A DNA stretch of 31,943 nucleotides from an uncultured Parabacteroides sp. (GCA_900552465.1 URZO01000047.1:1-31943); one strand, 5' to 3'; counted from the first letter of the stretch, positions 8,252-17,074 are shown. A program made the numbers and translations. Notes: generated by a model from the letters alone, not told the origin.

Positions 8252-8641
8252 TTAATTATTATTTATTTTGCTGTTTGCTATGTTCGCTATATATACACCG
8301 AATAGATATATTAAGAAGAAGGATAATTGATATAGAAGTTGCCATTCGAAAGAAATTGTAAAATAGATTCCGCCGACTATTCCGCCAATTCCCAATATCG
8401 TGTATATCCAAGTGAAAAAGATTGAAATGCCTAATCCAGCTATGTGATTGCTGAACTCACGGGAGGATGAGTATAGTATGGGATAAGCAAAAATATTGGC
8501 AAAATAGATCATACAGCATACGATCATATCAAAAGCCAGGTTCTTTTCTGCGATCCGTTCGTGCAGAAGCAGGTATGAACCGGTTAAAAGCACAATCATT
8601 CCTATCAGGATCAGGACGTATTTTAATAGTTGGTTTCCCAT
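8252..8641 (-). CDS. Small polytopic membrane protein, unknown function
   Basis: A 129-aa protein with four hydrophobic segments, roughly residues 7-26, 37-56, 70-92 and 98-122, and no charged residues inside them that would suggest transport. No signal peptide cleavage site is apparent. Gaps to its neighbours are 23 and 12 bases, so it belongs to the operon led by the SPFH protein. SPFH proteins often work with small membrane partners such as NfeD-type proteins, but no NfeD motif is seen here, so partnership is inference from position only. Confidence 0.8.
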   Translation of the reverse strand: MGNQLLKYVLILIGMIVLLTGSYLLLHERIAEKNLAFDMIVCCMIYFANIFAYPILYSSSREFSNHIAGLGISIFFTWIYTILGIGGIVGGIYFTISFEWQLLYQLSFFLIYLFGVYIANIANSKINNN

Positions 8642-8664
8642 GATATATAAGATTTGAATGAAAA

Positions 8665-9879
8665 TTATTTATTTTTACTACCGCAATTAGGACAGAAAGT
8701 CGCTCCGTGTAATGGTGTATTACATTGACTACATCTATCTTCGTTGAGAGGACGTCCGCAACTGGGACAAAATGTACTACCTGGCGGAACCATATTTTTA
8801 CAATTTGGACAGATTTCGATGTTTTCCTGTAATAGCGGACTACCACAATTGACACAACGTTTTGCCGTTGGAGAATTGTCGGAACTACAGGATGGACAGG
8901 GCCTGTATTGGTTCCCACATTTGGGGCAAAATTTCATATTGGAGGGATATTTATTGGCACAATTAGAACAATAGACATCATGGATCAAAACACCTTTCGT
9001 TGGTGATTGGGCAGGTGCGGAAGAAGGTTGTGCAACGGATGAGGCCGTATAGACTGGGGAACCTGGCCGCATATTGTTCATCATGCTCATGGCAACGAAG
9101 GCTCCCATTAGCCCACCGGAGCCGGAGGCTATATTTTCAAGTGCTTTCTCTTGTATATCCAGCATACGGTTCTGGCTATAGGTATTCGGGTCGAAGCCAA
9201 AACCGCTGGCTGCTTTCATGCCATCATCGCTTGTGTCTATCCGGATATCGGCAATATTCAAGTCTACAACCTCAATTCCGTATTTATCGACGAAAGATGT
9301 CAATACTCCCTTCATCTCTCCGGTGAGCAAGCTCCTTCTTGCATTTATTTCAGCCAGTGAAAGATTATGGGCATCCGCATATTGTGCTATCTTGGATGAT
9401 ATCTCATGCTGGATACGTCCACTTAAACTGGCATTGATATGACTGGCATAGTATGGAGATTGATAATTTACCAGATGTGTAAAGAATTTTTCTGCATTGG
9501 CGACATGTAGCCCGTAGTTGACAAGTGCAATTGTCGGACACCCGTGAGGGAAAGAGGTATCTTTTACCAGAAACATATTCGTCTGGCAGTTAATCTGGAG
9601 AATATCCGATTTATTGATAAACCAAAGAGAAGCCATTAACGGGTTTTTCCCTCCGAAGGGTATTCCGAATAATTTGCGAAATATGGGAATGTTCGGCGTG
9701 TCCAACGTATATCGTCCTTCCTGGTAAATTTTTTGTATTTTACCATCTACCAGAAAGATCGCTTCTTGCGAGTGAGTGACATTCAGTACTGCATTCGAAG
9801 ATAGATTCTTTTCTGGATATAGGTAAGCAAAAACTTTCTCACCATTTATATCCCAACTGGGTGCATCGATTATTGCCAT
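8665..9879 (-). CDS. SPFH-domain protein with four C-terminal zinc ribbons (YdjI-like)
   Basis: A 404-aa protein, first gene of the six-gene operon. Residues ~1-215 form an SPFH/prohibitin-like domain (DINGEKVFAYLYPE at the start; YGIEVVDLNIADIRID near 200-214). A Gly/Met-rich linker follows (250-270), then a Pro/Ser-rich linker, then four CxxC...CxxC ribbons whose Cys pairs start at 304/318, 328/342, 357/371 and 383/396. This layout matches proteins annotated as 'SPFH domain / virion core protein' and Bacillus YdjI, part of an envelope-stress membrane assembly. No transmembrane helix is evident, so membrane attachment would be peripheral or through partners. The family call is firm; the role here is inferred. 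Confidence 0.85.
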   Translation of the reverse strand: MAIIDAPSWDINGEKVFAYLYPEKNLSSNAVLNVTHSQEAIFLVDGKIQKIYQEGRYTLDTPNIPIFRKLFGIPFGGKNPLMASLWFINKSDILQINCQTNMFLVKDTSFPHGCPTIALVNYGLHVANAEKFFTHLVNYQSPYYASHINASLSGRIQHEISSKIAQYADAHNLSLAEINARRSLLTGEMKGVLTSFVDKYGIEVVDLNIADIRIDTSDDGMKAASGFGFDPNTYSQNRMLDIQEKALENIASGSGGLMGAFVAMSMMNNMRPGSPVYTASSVAQPSSAPAQSPTKGVLIHDVYCSNCANKYPSNMKFCPKCGNQYRPCPSCSSDNSPTAKRCVNCGSPLLQENIEICPNCKNMVPPGSTFCPSCGRPLNEDRCSQCNTPLHGATFCPNCGSKNK

Positions 9880-9901
9880 AATGATATTAGATAAATAAAG
9901 T

Positions 9902-9927
9902 GGCTATAAATGTAGGGGTTTATAGCC
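9902..9927. promoter_or_regulatory. 9-bp perfect inverted repeat upstream of the SPFH operon
   Basis: GGCTATAAA (9902-9910) and TTTATAGCC (9919-9927) are perfect complements with an 8-base spacer. The element lies about 25-50 bases upstream of the SPFH gene ATG at 9879 and overlaps a weak -7-like TACATTTA on the minus strand. A repressor operator or leader hairpin are both possible. Confidence 0.45.
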
Positions 9928-9945
9928 TTAATAAAGTTGATGTAG

Positions 9946-10008
9946 AATAAGAAATGAGGGTGCTAAAGGTTATATGCATAAGAACCTGATGCACCCTCAT
10001 TTCTCATT
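9946..10008 (-). terminator. Hairpin terminator after the nine-gene leftward operon
   Basis: Perfect 13-bp arms at 9951-9963 and 9991-10003 extend to 18 bp with one mismatch; an inner 5-bp stem (9967-9971 with 9983-9987) adds stability. It starts 13 bases after the stop of the GLUG-like lipoprotein gene and separates that operon from the SPFH operon. The tail on the minus strand is U-rich but interrupted, so termination may be incomplete. Confidence 0.7.
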
Positions 10009-10020
10009 TTATTTGATGGA

Positions 10021-11775
10021 TTATAATTCTTTGCCGACTGCATTCATTTCTGTTCCAGGCATGCCGTTGACATAACCTCCATAAGTACAGCCGGATATAC
10101 TCCCTGTTCTCTCCAATTTTCCTGTAATGTTTCCGATGAATAATGTAGAACCGTTGATCCGCCCTTTGTTTGTACAGTTTATAATGTACCCGTTTCCTTC
10201 TTCTTCCGTATCATTACCTGTCTGAGCGCTTATACCTCCGATATCACCAGAATATCCATATGGATTCTCTGTTAATGTGATATTACCTTCATTAATACAG
10301 TTCTTGACTGTTCCGTCTGGGATTGATGCGGATATTCCTCCGATAGATGTAAATCCTTTTACTTCGCCCATATTATGACAGTTGGATATAATACTTTTTT
10401 GCGAACAATCACCGATGCCGGAGAGATAGGCTCCTTCTCCTTCTATTGTTCCGTAATTTGTACAGTCTTCAATTGTTCCATTAAACGAATATGAAATACC
10501 GGCAGCTCCGTCACCGCTCGGTCTTGAATAGGTATGATTGCGTATATTCCCGTGATTTATACATTTAGAAATCACGCCTCCTTCATTAAAACCGGATATG
10601 CCTCCGGCTTGCCAGTCGGATGAGATCGTTCCATGGTTTGAACATCCTTCTATACTCCCTGCATCGTTCCATCCGGATATACCTCCAATATTCGAAAATA
10701 TATGAACACGGTTGTCTATGAGGTTACAATAATTATGGCAGTTTATGATTTTACCGAAATTCATAGCGCAAATAGATCCTATATTGTTTCCTGTATTGTC
10801 GGCTACAGCGGTAGTAACAAAAGTTGAATTTTTCCCGATGGTGAGATTACGGATTTCACCGATATTGGAAATATATTCGAATAAACCGCAATTCCCGTTC
10901 TCATTGATGGTGAAATGGATATTGTCGATAGTATGATTGTTCCCATCTAAAATAAAGTGGCATGTTTGGAATGGAACCCAATTTTTTTCAGAAGATAAGT
11001 CTATGTCGTTATCAATGTAGACAACACCGTTTTCCATGAAAGAGGAAATGTCTTCACCTCTGTTAACCAGGTCACGGAAGAGGATAAAGTCTCCGGTGGT
11101 GTAAATACCGCGTTTTCTTCCAATATTGATTTTTAGCTCCGGCCCATAAGCTAAGTAAGAACTGTCATTTTGGGCAAAAGCGCGAACATAATAATCCGTA
11201 TTGCTTTGTATGCCGGAGAGGGTTGCTTCGAAAGAAATGCTGTCTACTACTACTTTTTGATCGAAGACAGTAGGACGTCCGGTCGTATTCCAACAAAAAC
11301 CTTTGGCTACAATGTGTTTGCCGGTTTCATCGATACCATCGTCATTGATTGTGGCGCGTACTGTCTTATCACTGATCAATTCGACTTTTGAAACAAGCGG
11401 AGCGCCTACTGTCGGTGTCTGGAAACTTTTCGTATCTGCCATCATCCGGTTGATGCCGTTGCCTACGTATAAACAGTATAGATAGGATTCTCCTGTTTCC
11501 AGGCCATCTACCACTGCGTTTAGATGGGAAGAGATGTCTTCGCAGGTGACCTCTGCCGCATATTCCTTTTCTCCAGTTTTCCAAAAGAGGAATCCGGCTT
11601 CTTTAATCGTTTCAATATTGGAGATCGTTCCGTTGAGCGTGATAGACTTACGTCCGTAATCAGTCGGATCGTCCGTCCGGATTTCCAATACGGTCGTTTC
11701 CGGAGCCGTATCTTTCTCACAGGCACTGAATAGCAGTGCCGGCAGGATAAGTATGATGTATTTCAGTTTGTTCAT
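10021..11775 (-). CDS. Surface lipoprotein with FN3-like N-terminus and GLUG-like repeat domain
   Basis: A 584-aa protein with a lipoprotein signal: lipobox FSAC with Cys19, followed by EKD, the kind of acidic stretch that sends Bacteroidota lipoproteins to the cell surface. Residues ~25-218 look like two fibronectin-III-like beta domains and are clearly homologous to the N-terminus of the neighbouring LRR lipoprotein. Residues ~225-570 hold degenerate ~25-30-residue repeats of the form GGISG....GSIEGCSNHGTI, typical of GLUG-type beta-helix surface proteins. It is the last gene of the nine-gene leftward operon, two bases after the LRR gene. An adhesin or binding role is likely but the ligand cannot be told. 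Confidence 0.8.
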   Translation of the reverse strand: MNKLKYIILILPALLFSACEKDTAPETTVLEIRTDDPTDYGRKSITLNGTISNIETIKEAGFLFWKTGEKEYAAEVTCEDISSHLNAVVDGLETGESYLYCLYVGNGINRMMADTKSFQTPTVGAPLVSKVELISDKTVRATINDDGIDETGKHIVAKGFCWNTTGRPTVFDQKVVVDSISFEATLSGIQSNTDYYVRAFAQNDSSYLAYGPELKINIGRKRGIYTTGDFILFRDLVNRGEDISSFMENGVVYIDNDIDLSSEKNWVPFQTCHFILDGNNHTIDNIHFTINENGNCGLFEYISNIGEIRNLTIGKNSTFVTTAVADNTGNNIGSICAMNFGKIINCHNYCNLIDNRVHIFSNIGGISGWNDAGSIEGCSNHGTISSDWQAGGISGFNEGGVISKCINHGNIRNHTYSRPSGDGAAGISYSFNGTIEDCTNYGTIEGEGAYLSGIGDCSQKSIISNCHNMGEVKGFTSIGGISASIPDGTVKNCINEGNITLTENPYGYSGDIGGISAQTGNDTEEEGNGYIINCTNKGRINGSTLFIGNITGKLERTGSISGCTYGGYVNGMPGTEMNAVGKEL

Positions 11776-11777
11776 AA

Positions 11778-13412
11778 TTATTTTTCTTTATAAGTGGCAT
11801 GGGCTGGTTTGGTAAACATTGCATCGTTAGCCTTATCAAATCCTTTCCATACCCATATTATTTGTAAATTTGGATTTTCTCCATTAATACCAGTTCTAAA
11901 GGCTGAAAACTCGACTAAATTCTTATTTTGAGATATATCTAACTCTGGCCCAATATAATTCCCGTCACAACGTAATTGAGTTAACTTTGTGTTTTTAGTC
12001 ACGTCCAGAGATGTTAATTTGTTCATATCACAATTAAGAACATTCAGTTCTAAGTTATTACTTACATCCAGTGATGTTAGTTGGTTATCCCAACATGATA
12101 GATAAGTAAGTTCTTTATTTTGGCTAACATCTATTTCTTTCAATTGATTCCAGTCACAAGCCAAATTGCTTAGTTTCTTATTTTTACTAATATCCAATGC
12201 CTGGAGTTTGTTTTGCTGACAAACAAGAGAGTTTAAATTTAGATTGTTACTCACATCTAAAGATGTGACCTTGTTGTCATAAAAACCTAAATTGATTAAA
12301 TTGCTGTTTTTGCTGACATCTAATGCCTTTAATAGATTGTAATTGGCAAAAACACTCTGTAAATCAATGTTGTTACTTAAATTTAAATCTGTTATAGAGT
12401 TTCCGTATATAGTGATTTCTACTAACTTAGTGTTTGTAGCTGTGTTGATTTTGGTTAGTTTGTTACTAGAGCAATCTAAGTATTTTAGATTTATATTTTT
12501 ACTAATATCCAAAGAAGTTAATTTACCTGTTCCTAACCAACGATTTTGTTCTTTATTATAGACTAAATCGCCCCCGATACATTGTAGATCTTCTAAGTTG
12601 ATAAAAAATTCTATCCCTTTGAGAGAACTAATATTGATTGTACTGACTTCTATTTTCTTTACGGCTAATACTTCCAAGGTAGATAGTACCCCGTTTTTGT
12701 CTGTATCGAAATTGTCAAGTAGATATTTCTTAAAGACAGAATCTTCTATTTCTACTTTTATTTCAGCTTTATGTTTTAGTTCTGCTCCATACGCCAAATA
12801 TCCTTCTTCGTTTTGGGCAAAGGCACGGATTGAATAGGAACCGGCTGAGGCCAGTTCAGGTATGACGGCAGTGATGTCTGTTCCCGTATTCTCTATCAAG
12901 ACCGTATTGTCAAAGATCGATGCTTTGCCCGTAGTGCTCCAACAGAAACCTTTAGTGGTGATGTTGCTACCACCGGTATCTTCGATTTGTGCGGAATATG
13001 TATTGCCGTTAACGCTGGTTGCGCTGACCAGGGCTGCAGACGTTTTAGGAGTTGTGAAATCCTGTTCTTCCGTCATTTTCGTATTGATGTCGTTGCTGAC
13101 ATACATGTAATACGAATAAGTAGTACCGGCTTTCAGATTTTTAATATTGGCTGTGATACGGTTACTTGAAAAGTTGTCGATTTTGTAGGTTGTCTCACCT
13201 CCTTCTGTTCCTGTTTGCCATACGACAAAACCAACCTCTTTGATCTGGTCGGATGCGGATACGGAACCGTTCAAGGTAATAAATGAACGGCCACGGTCTG
13301 ATGGGGCTTCCAGAAACAGATCGGGAGCTGTGGCTTCGGGTGCCGTATCTTCTTTGCAAGAGAAGAGCGCAAGAACCATAAGCAACAGGTTTATATAAAT
13401 TGATTTGTTCAT
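11778..13412 (-). CDS. Surface lipoprotein with FN3-like N-terminus and leucine-rich repeats
   Basis: A 544-aa lipoprotein: lipobox LFSC with Cys19, followed by KED as a probable surface-export signal. Residues ~25-218 match the N-terminus of the next gene (shared ITLNG, KEVGF/KEAGF, KGFCW.TTG, IRAFAQN/VRAFAQN, YLAYG.ELK). Residues ~260-520 are about a dozen leucine-rich repeats of 21 residues, unit like LTSLDVSNNLELNVLNCDMNK, of the cysteine-containing type also seen in Listeria InlJ. It ends with a cap-like IIWVWKGF segment. The LRR-coding part is visibly richer in A+T than the N-terminal part, suggesting separate origin. Probably a protein- or glycan-binding surface protein. Confidence 0.85.
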   Translation of the reverse strand: MNKSIYINLLLMVLALFSCKEDTAPEATAPDLFLEAPSDRGRSFITLNGSVSASDQIKEVGFVVWQTGTEGGETTYKIDNFSSNRITANIKNLKAGTTYSYYMYVSNDINTKMTEEQDFTTPKTSAALVSATSVNGNTYSAQIEDTGGSNITTKGFCWSTTGKASIFDNTVLIENTGTDITAVIPELASAGSYSIRAFAQNEEGYLAYGAELKHKAEIKVEIEDSVFKKYLLDNFDTDKNGVLSTLEVLAVKKIEVSTINISSLKGIEFFINLEDLQCIGGDLVYNKEQNRWLGTGKLTSLDISKNINLKYLDCSSNKLTKINTATNTKLVEITIYGNSITDLNLSNNIDLQSVFANYNLLKALDVSKNSNLINLGFYDNKVTSLDVSNNLNLNSLVCQQNKLQALDISKNKKLSNLACDWNQLKEIDVSQNKELTYLSCWDNQLTSLDVSNNLELNVLNCDMNKLTSLDVTKNTKLTQLRCDGNYIGPELDISQNKNLVEFSAFRTGINGENPNLQIIWVWKGFDKANDAMFTKPAHATYKEK

Positions 13413-13438
13413 TTTGTTGTTTTTTATTTGTTAGTGAA

Positions 13439-14293
13439 TTAGAACATGATGCCGATTCCCACATTGGCTTCTGCATATTTGAACTGGTTGGTTTGTGCGC
13501 CTGCTGAAATTGCAAAACCGCCAAAACGGATGATCAAGCCGATTTCCGCTTCTACGCCTTTGTAGGAATGATCTGTGTTCTTTACCCATAGTCCGTCGGT
13601 CGTTTCCCATCCTAATGTACGGAAGCCGTATCCCGCACCGGCATAAACATATCCGGTTTTCCAGATACGCTGCAGGACACCGCCGGTAATAGCTAAACGG
13701 CTTTTTTCCGTATTGCCGGAGTACCACGGCAGACTGCCTTCCGTACCAGTCAGGACTCCGCTATCGTCGCATTCCATGTTATCCGTGGATACGTTTTTAA
13801 AACTATACTTAGCTTTGATGTACCCTCCGGTTCGTTTAACAAGACCGACCATAATACCGTATGAAAATTGTTCGGGATTGATACCGGCAACAGGCATCAC
13901 TAATGTGCGGAGCTTATTGTTTTTGTCTTCGATGAGTTTTAAGGCGAGCTCATAAACCGTTTGCTTCTTAACCCGTTCAGGCAGTTCATACCGCAATACC
14001 CCATACTTGGCATGACGTATGGTAAGACGGCGGGTCCCTTCGGTGATGTAAATCATTGTTTCTCCGTTTTTGACAACCGGATCGCCGATTACGTTTCCCT
14101 CGAATGAGAAATCTTTGCCGGAGGATACGATTTTAATGACCGAACAGGGATTGTCATTCCGGTCCAGACGTTCCTGCGTACGTGCCGTGAGGTCGCGTTC
14201 TAATGCTTTATACGATTTTACACGGATCTCCTGTGCAAAAACAGATGAACTTACAGCCATAAACAGGCTTAAGAATAAAATTAGTTTCTTCAT
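13439..14293 (-). CDS. Secreted PEGA-like/outer-membrane barrel-like protein
   Basis: A 284-aa protein starting MKKLILFLSLFMAVSSSVFAQ, a type I signal peptide cut after AQ; the in-frame ATG 33 bases upstream is rejected because it would bury that signal. The mature N-terminal ~120 residues resemble the PEGA-like domain common in Bacteroidota (ITEGTRRLTIRHAKYGVLRYE). The C-terminal ~145 residues are alternating amphipathic strands ending in Phe, like a small beta-barrel, and match the C-terminal half of the product of 19542-20384 (ITGGVL.R..., YVYAGAGYGFR, KGVEAEIG). Probably outer-membrane. Function unknown. Confidence 0.75.
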   Translation of the reverse strand: MKKLILFLSLFMAVSSSVFAQEIRVKSYKALERDLTARTQERLDRNDNPCSVIKIVSSGKDFSFEGNVIGDPVVKNGETMIYITEGTRRLTIRHAKYGVLRYELPERVKKQTVYELALKLIEDKNNKLRTLVMPVAGINPEQFSYGIMVGLVKRTGGYIKAKYSFKNVSTDNMECDDSGVLTGTEGSLPWYSGNTEKSRLAITGGVLQRIWKTGYVYAGAGYGFRTLGWETTDGLWVKNTDHSYKGVEAEIGLIIRFGGFAISAGAQTNQFKYAEANVGIGIMF

Positions 14294-14309
14294 GTTGTTA
14301 TTATTATTA

Positions 14310-15305
14310 TTAAATTTCAAAATCATCTACGCTGAATATTTCATCTAAAGGAAGAGGGGTGTTGGCATCGATTTTTTCCGGCTGCCAGGTACGGACATGG
14401 ATTTTCGGTCCGGCTTCATTGTTGAAGTCCCATAATAAAAACAAGTAACCGATATCGCTGTAGCTGTCCGAGGAGTATCCCTGTTTCAGCAGTACGCCGT
14501 AATAGTTTTCCTTAGCGGGATGTGCATACACTTTGATTTCGTCGAACACAACATGGATACGTCTGTTGTTACGAAATACGTTGGAGAGACGTCCCAAATA
14601 TTGTTTTTTGCTTTGCACGCTGTATTCCACTTTCGCTTTGTCTCCCATGAATCCAAAGCCTTTTTCTACAGACTGGCGTTTAACGACTTTCCCCGTAATA
14701 ATTAACGCATCTTCACTGAATATCTGTTCCAGGAATTCCATATCCTTTGTGTTATAGGCTGTACGGAATTGTTCTACATAGTCCAGGATCATTTGCCGGC
14801 ATCGCATGTCTTTTACGGAAGCATTCTTTTTAATGACCTGTGTATACAGGTTATTACTGATGGCTAACTGGAAATTAGTAATTTCTCCCTGTGTATTGAA
14901 GTTGATGACAGCTTCCTGGTAGCGGTCTTCTCCGAATGTGTCCGGGTTGTCCGGCATCATCCATAGTGATATATTACGTACCTGATATCCGTCAATAGAG
15001 TTCAGGCATTTTTGAGTAAAACTTGTTTCCGAACATCTGAACGGTGTATTTTCCCATAAAGAAAGGATAGACGATTTCGCCCGTTCGCTTATGATGCAAT
15101 CGTTAAAAGCCGGGAGCTTACCATTGGCTTGTGCCGTATTAAACTCACTCAGTAATGAGGTGATGTTTTTTTCGATTTTCCCTTTTAGTCCGGCATTATC
15201 CAGATCCGTAATGGTTAATGTCGTCGCATATTGTGCGGAAGCGGATAAAAACATACAGAATGCAGGCAGCATGCATAAAAGAAGTTTGTAGATTATCTTT
15301 CTCAT
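14310..15305 (-). CDS. Secreted protein with NTF2-like domain
   Basis: A 331-aa protein with signal peptide (MRKIIYKLLLCMLPAFCMFLSASAQ). The N-terminal ~150 residues are unfamiliar. Residues from about 170 onward (MILDYVEQFRTAYNTKDMEF, then IFSEDALIITGKV) fit the NTF2/SnoaL-like cone fold, usually a ligand-binding or structural domain. The C-terminal part repeats the strand pattern expected for it, including FLLWDFNN and HVRTWQPE. It overlaps none of its neighbours but sits 14-16 bases from each, so it belongs to the operon. NTF2-like assignment is moderate; no ligand can be inferred. Confidence 0.65.
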   Translation of the reverse strand: MRKIIYKLLLCMLPAFCMFLSASAQYATTLTITDLDNAGLKGKIEKNITSLLSEFNTAQANGKLPAFNDCIISERAKSSILSLWENTPFRCSETSFTQKCLNSIDGYQVRNISLWMMPDNPDTFGEDRYQEAVINFNTQGEITNFQLAISNNLYTQVIKKNASVKDMRCRQMILDYVEQFRTAYNTKDMEFLEQIFSEDALIITGKVVKRQSVEKGFGFMGDKAKVEYSVQSKKQYLGRLSNVFRNNRRIHVVFDEIKVYAHPAKENYYGVLLKQGYSSDSYSDIGYLFLLWDFNNEAGPKIHVRTWQPEKIDANTPLPLDEIFSVDDFEI

Positions 15306-15319
15306 GTGTGTAGATATAT

Positions 15320-16339
15320 TTAATTGTTATTAGCTTGATTATTAATTCTGTATTTCGGTTTGCGGTCTCTCAGGCGAATATTGTAGTCGTCAAACAAATT
15401 CTCCAAGTTATGTACCGGCACATAAGCATACAGAGTCGCATCTATTTCACCTTTTTTGTCATGGAGTAGCTGCAGGGGAAAGTTGAAAAAGAAAATATGG
15501 ATATACCCTAACCTTCTGTTTACCATGATAACTGTTGCCCGGACAATATCTTTATCGTAGTATTCCGTGCCGAAATAGGGAATACACCCTTCTGACCGGC
15601 ATACTGATATCCATCGATTCAGCGGGACTTGGATATGCTCTTGTTTATTATTATATTTTTTTTGTGTGATATTTGCCTGTATGTTGTTTTCGATAAGACC
15701 AGAAGTCATCAGGTTGGATAATGTTTCCAGCGGATAACCGGTATCGTCCAACAGGCAGAATGAATTTCCTTTTTTTACATAGTATTGATCTGAACGCATA
15801 ATCTCTACCTGATAAAATCCGGGTGTCGCAATAAAAAAGTTCTTCGGTCCGGCCGGAACCAAATCTTCTTCTTTGGCCGGTTCGGGCATATATTCTGTGG
15901 AATGTTGGAGCAGTTTATCTTTCAGCAGGTTTTCAATTTCGATTTTATTCAACCCTAAAATGAGTTCATACTGGATAGGAAAAGAAATAGAGAGCAATTC
16001 ATCTTCTTTATCCCACCAAGTCATAAAACAACGTTTTTCATCCCGGATGGCTATCCGTACATCCTTTGAAGCATCCAGGAAAGATATAATAGTCGGATTC
16101 CCGTATTCAATGATGAATTTATCAGTTTTCATCTGTTCACGGGCTTCTTCCGGTTTGCTGTTTGACAGTTTATATAAATATCTTTCAACAAAAGAGCATA
16201 AGGGAGCATCCAAAGACTTTTTGATCTCCGGACTGAAAAGGACTGGATATTTTGGCGGTGCTGCCTCCGTTTGGGAAGACACTCTTTGTGCCGGTAATAC
16301 CAGAAAAAGGGGGATAATATAATAGAGAACGCATTTCAT
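15320..16339 (-). CDS. Secreted protein of unknown function
   Basis: A 339-aa protein with a signal peptide (MKCVLYYIIPLFLVLPAQRVSSQ, probably cut after SSQ). The rest has no membrane segment and no motif I recognise; it contains scattered Cys residues and alternating strand/helix patterns, with an Asn-rich tail. It begins six bases after the zinc-ribbon membrane protein gene and ends 14 bases before the NTF2-like gene, so it is co-transcribed with envelope proteins and is probably periplasmic. Confidence 0.75.
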   Translation of the reverse strand: MKCVLYYIIPLFLVLPAQRVSSQTEAAPPKYPVLFSPEIKKSLDAPLCSFVERYLYKLSNSKPEEAREQMKTDKFIIEYGNPTIISFLDASKDVRIAIRDEKRCFMTWWDKEDELLSISFPIQYELILGLNKIEIENLLKDKLLQHSTEYMPEPAKEEDLVPAGPKNFFIATPGFYQVEIMRSDQYYVKKGNSFCLLDDTGYPLETLSNLMTSGLIENNIQANITQKKYNNKQEHIQVPLNRWISVCRSEGCIPYFGTEYYDKDIVRATVIMVNRRLGYIHIFFFNFPLQLLHDKKGEIDATLYAYVPVHNLENLFDDYNIRLRDRKPKYRINNQANNN

Positions 16340-16345
16340 TCTATT

Positions 16346-17074
16346 CTATTTTTGAGGTAATCCGATAAGCAGGCTGCCTTTATATTTCCCCTTTGCGTCA
16401 TACCAGCGCCCTTGCACCAAATGGCCTTCATTATATTCGCCAATGATATAATCGCCTTTCTCCGCTTCCCGCTTTTTCTCATCGCGGGATTCAATAATAT
16501 GACGGCAGGTGAATGTCATTTTTCCTTTCGTATCGTGTGGCAGGTTGTATAAAATTTTACCATTCCAGATGGCATATCCGATGTTTATTTCCTGCGGCGT
16601 ATAATCTTCTTCATTCAATACGCAGATATCGTTTTCAGCCATAGGCTCTTCATCTTCGATATTCGCTTCCAATATAGGCTCTTCGGCTTGAACCTGAACC
16701 GGTTCCTGTACGGATATTTCTGGTTGTCTCTCTTCCTGCCGGGTTGCTTCGGGGAGAGTTATTTCCTCTTTTCCCTGTTCGGTTTCCTGTTCAACGGCAA
16801 GCACCTTTTCTGTCGCCACTTCCGGCTTGCGGGTGAATAAGGTATCCCGGAAGAAATAAACAGCAGCGCACCCTCCGCCAACTATAAGAATGGCTAAAAG
16901 GATGACAATTGTTTTGCGGGAGATTGCCATTTCTTTTCCATCCAGGATCGGGATGAGTGGCAGACCGCATTCTTGACAGACGAATTGTTCTTTTTTGTCG
17001 AGAATCTGTTCTTCCTGTTTTTCGGCTTTTGAACAATTGTCAATGTTACTGCATATACCTTTTCGTGTAGCCAT
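16346..17074 (-). CDS. Zinc-ribbon, single-TM protein with MORN-like C-terminus
   Basis: A 242-aa protein. The N-terminus carries four Cys (C8, C14, C33, C36) in the pattern MATRKGICSNIDNC...FVCQECGLPL, a cytosolic zinc-ribbon often found at the N-terminus of Bacteroidota membrane proteins. A transmembrane helix follows at ~53-75. After it come a Glu-rich, Pro-rich linker (~85-150) and a C-terminal domain with MORN-like turns (GDYIIGEYNEGHLVQGRWYD), which would lie in the periplasm. It may link the cytoplasmic side to envelope partners encoded nearby. The domain reading is by eye; the MORN call is tentative. Confidence 0.65.
   Translation of the reverse strand: MATRKGICSNIDNCSKAEKQEEQILDKKEQFVCQECGLPLIPILDGKEMAISRKTIVILLAILIVGGGCAAVYFFRDTLFTRKPEVATEKVLAVEQETEQGKEEITLPEATRQEERQPEISVQEPVQVQAEEPILEANIEDEEPMAENDICVLNEEDYTPQEINIGYAIWNGKILYNLPHDTKGKMTFTCRHIIESRDEKKREAEKGDYIIGEYNEGHLVQGRWYDAKGKYKGSLLIGLPQK

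Noticed and set aside
8529..8918. 129-aa minus-strand frame overlapping the SPFH and small membrane protein genes
   Set aside because: It overlaps the zinc-ribbon coding region in another frame and its sequence has no domain or export feature.
8665..9879. Phage origin suggested by the 'virion core protein' label used for similar proteins
   Set aside because: That label derives from a distant similarity; the protein is an SPFH/zinc-ribbon protein and no phage genes are nearby.
11890..12560. Regular 63-nt periodicity, as in a CRISPR or tandem array
   Set aside because: It is the coding pattern of 21-residue leucine-rich repeats in an open frame; units are diverged and there are no spacers.
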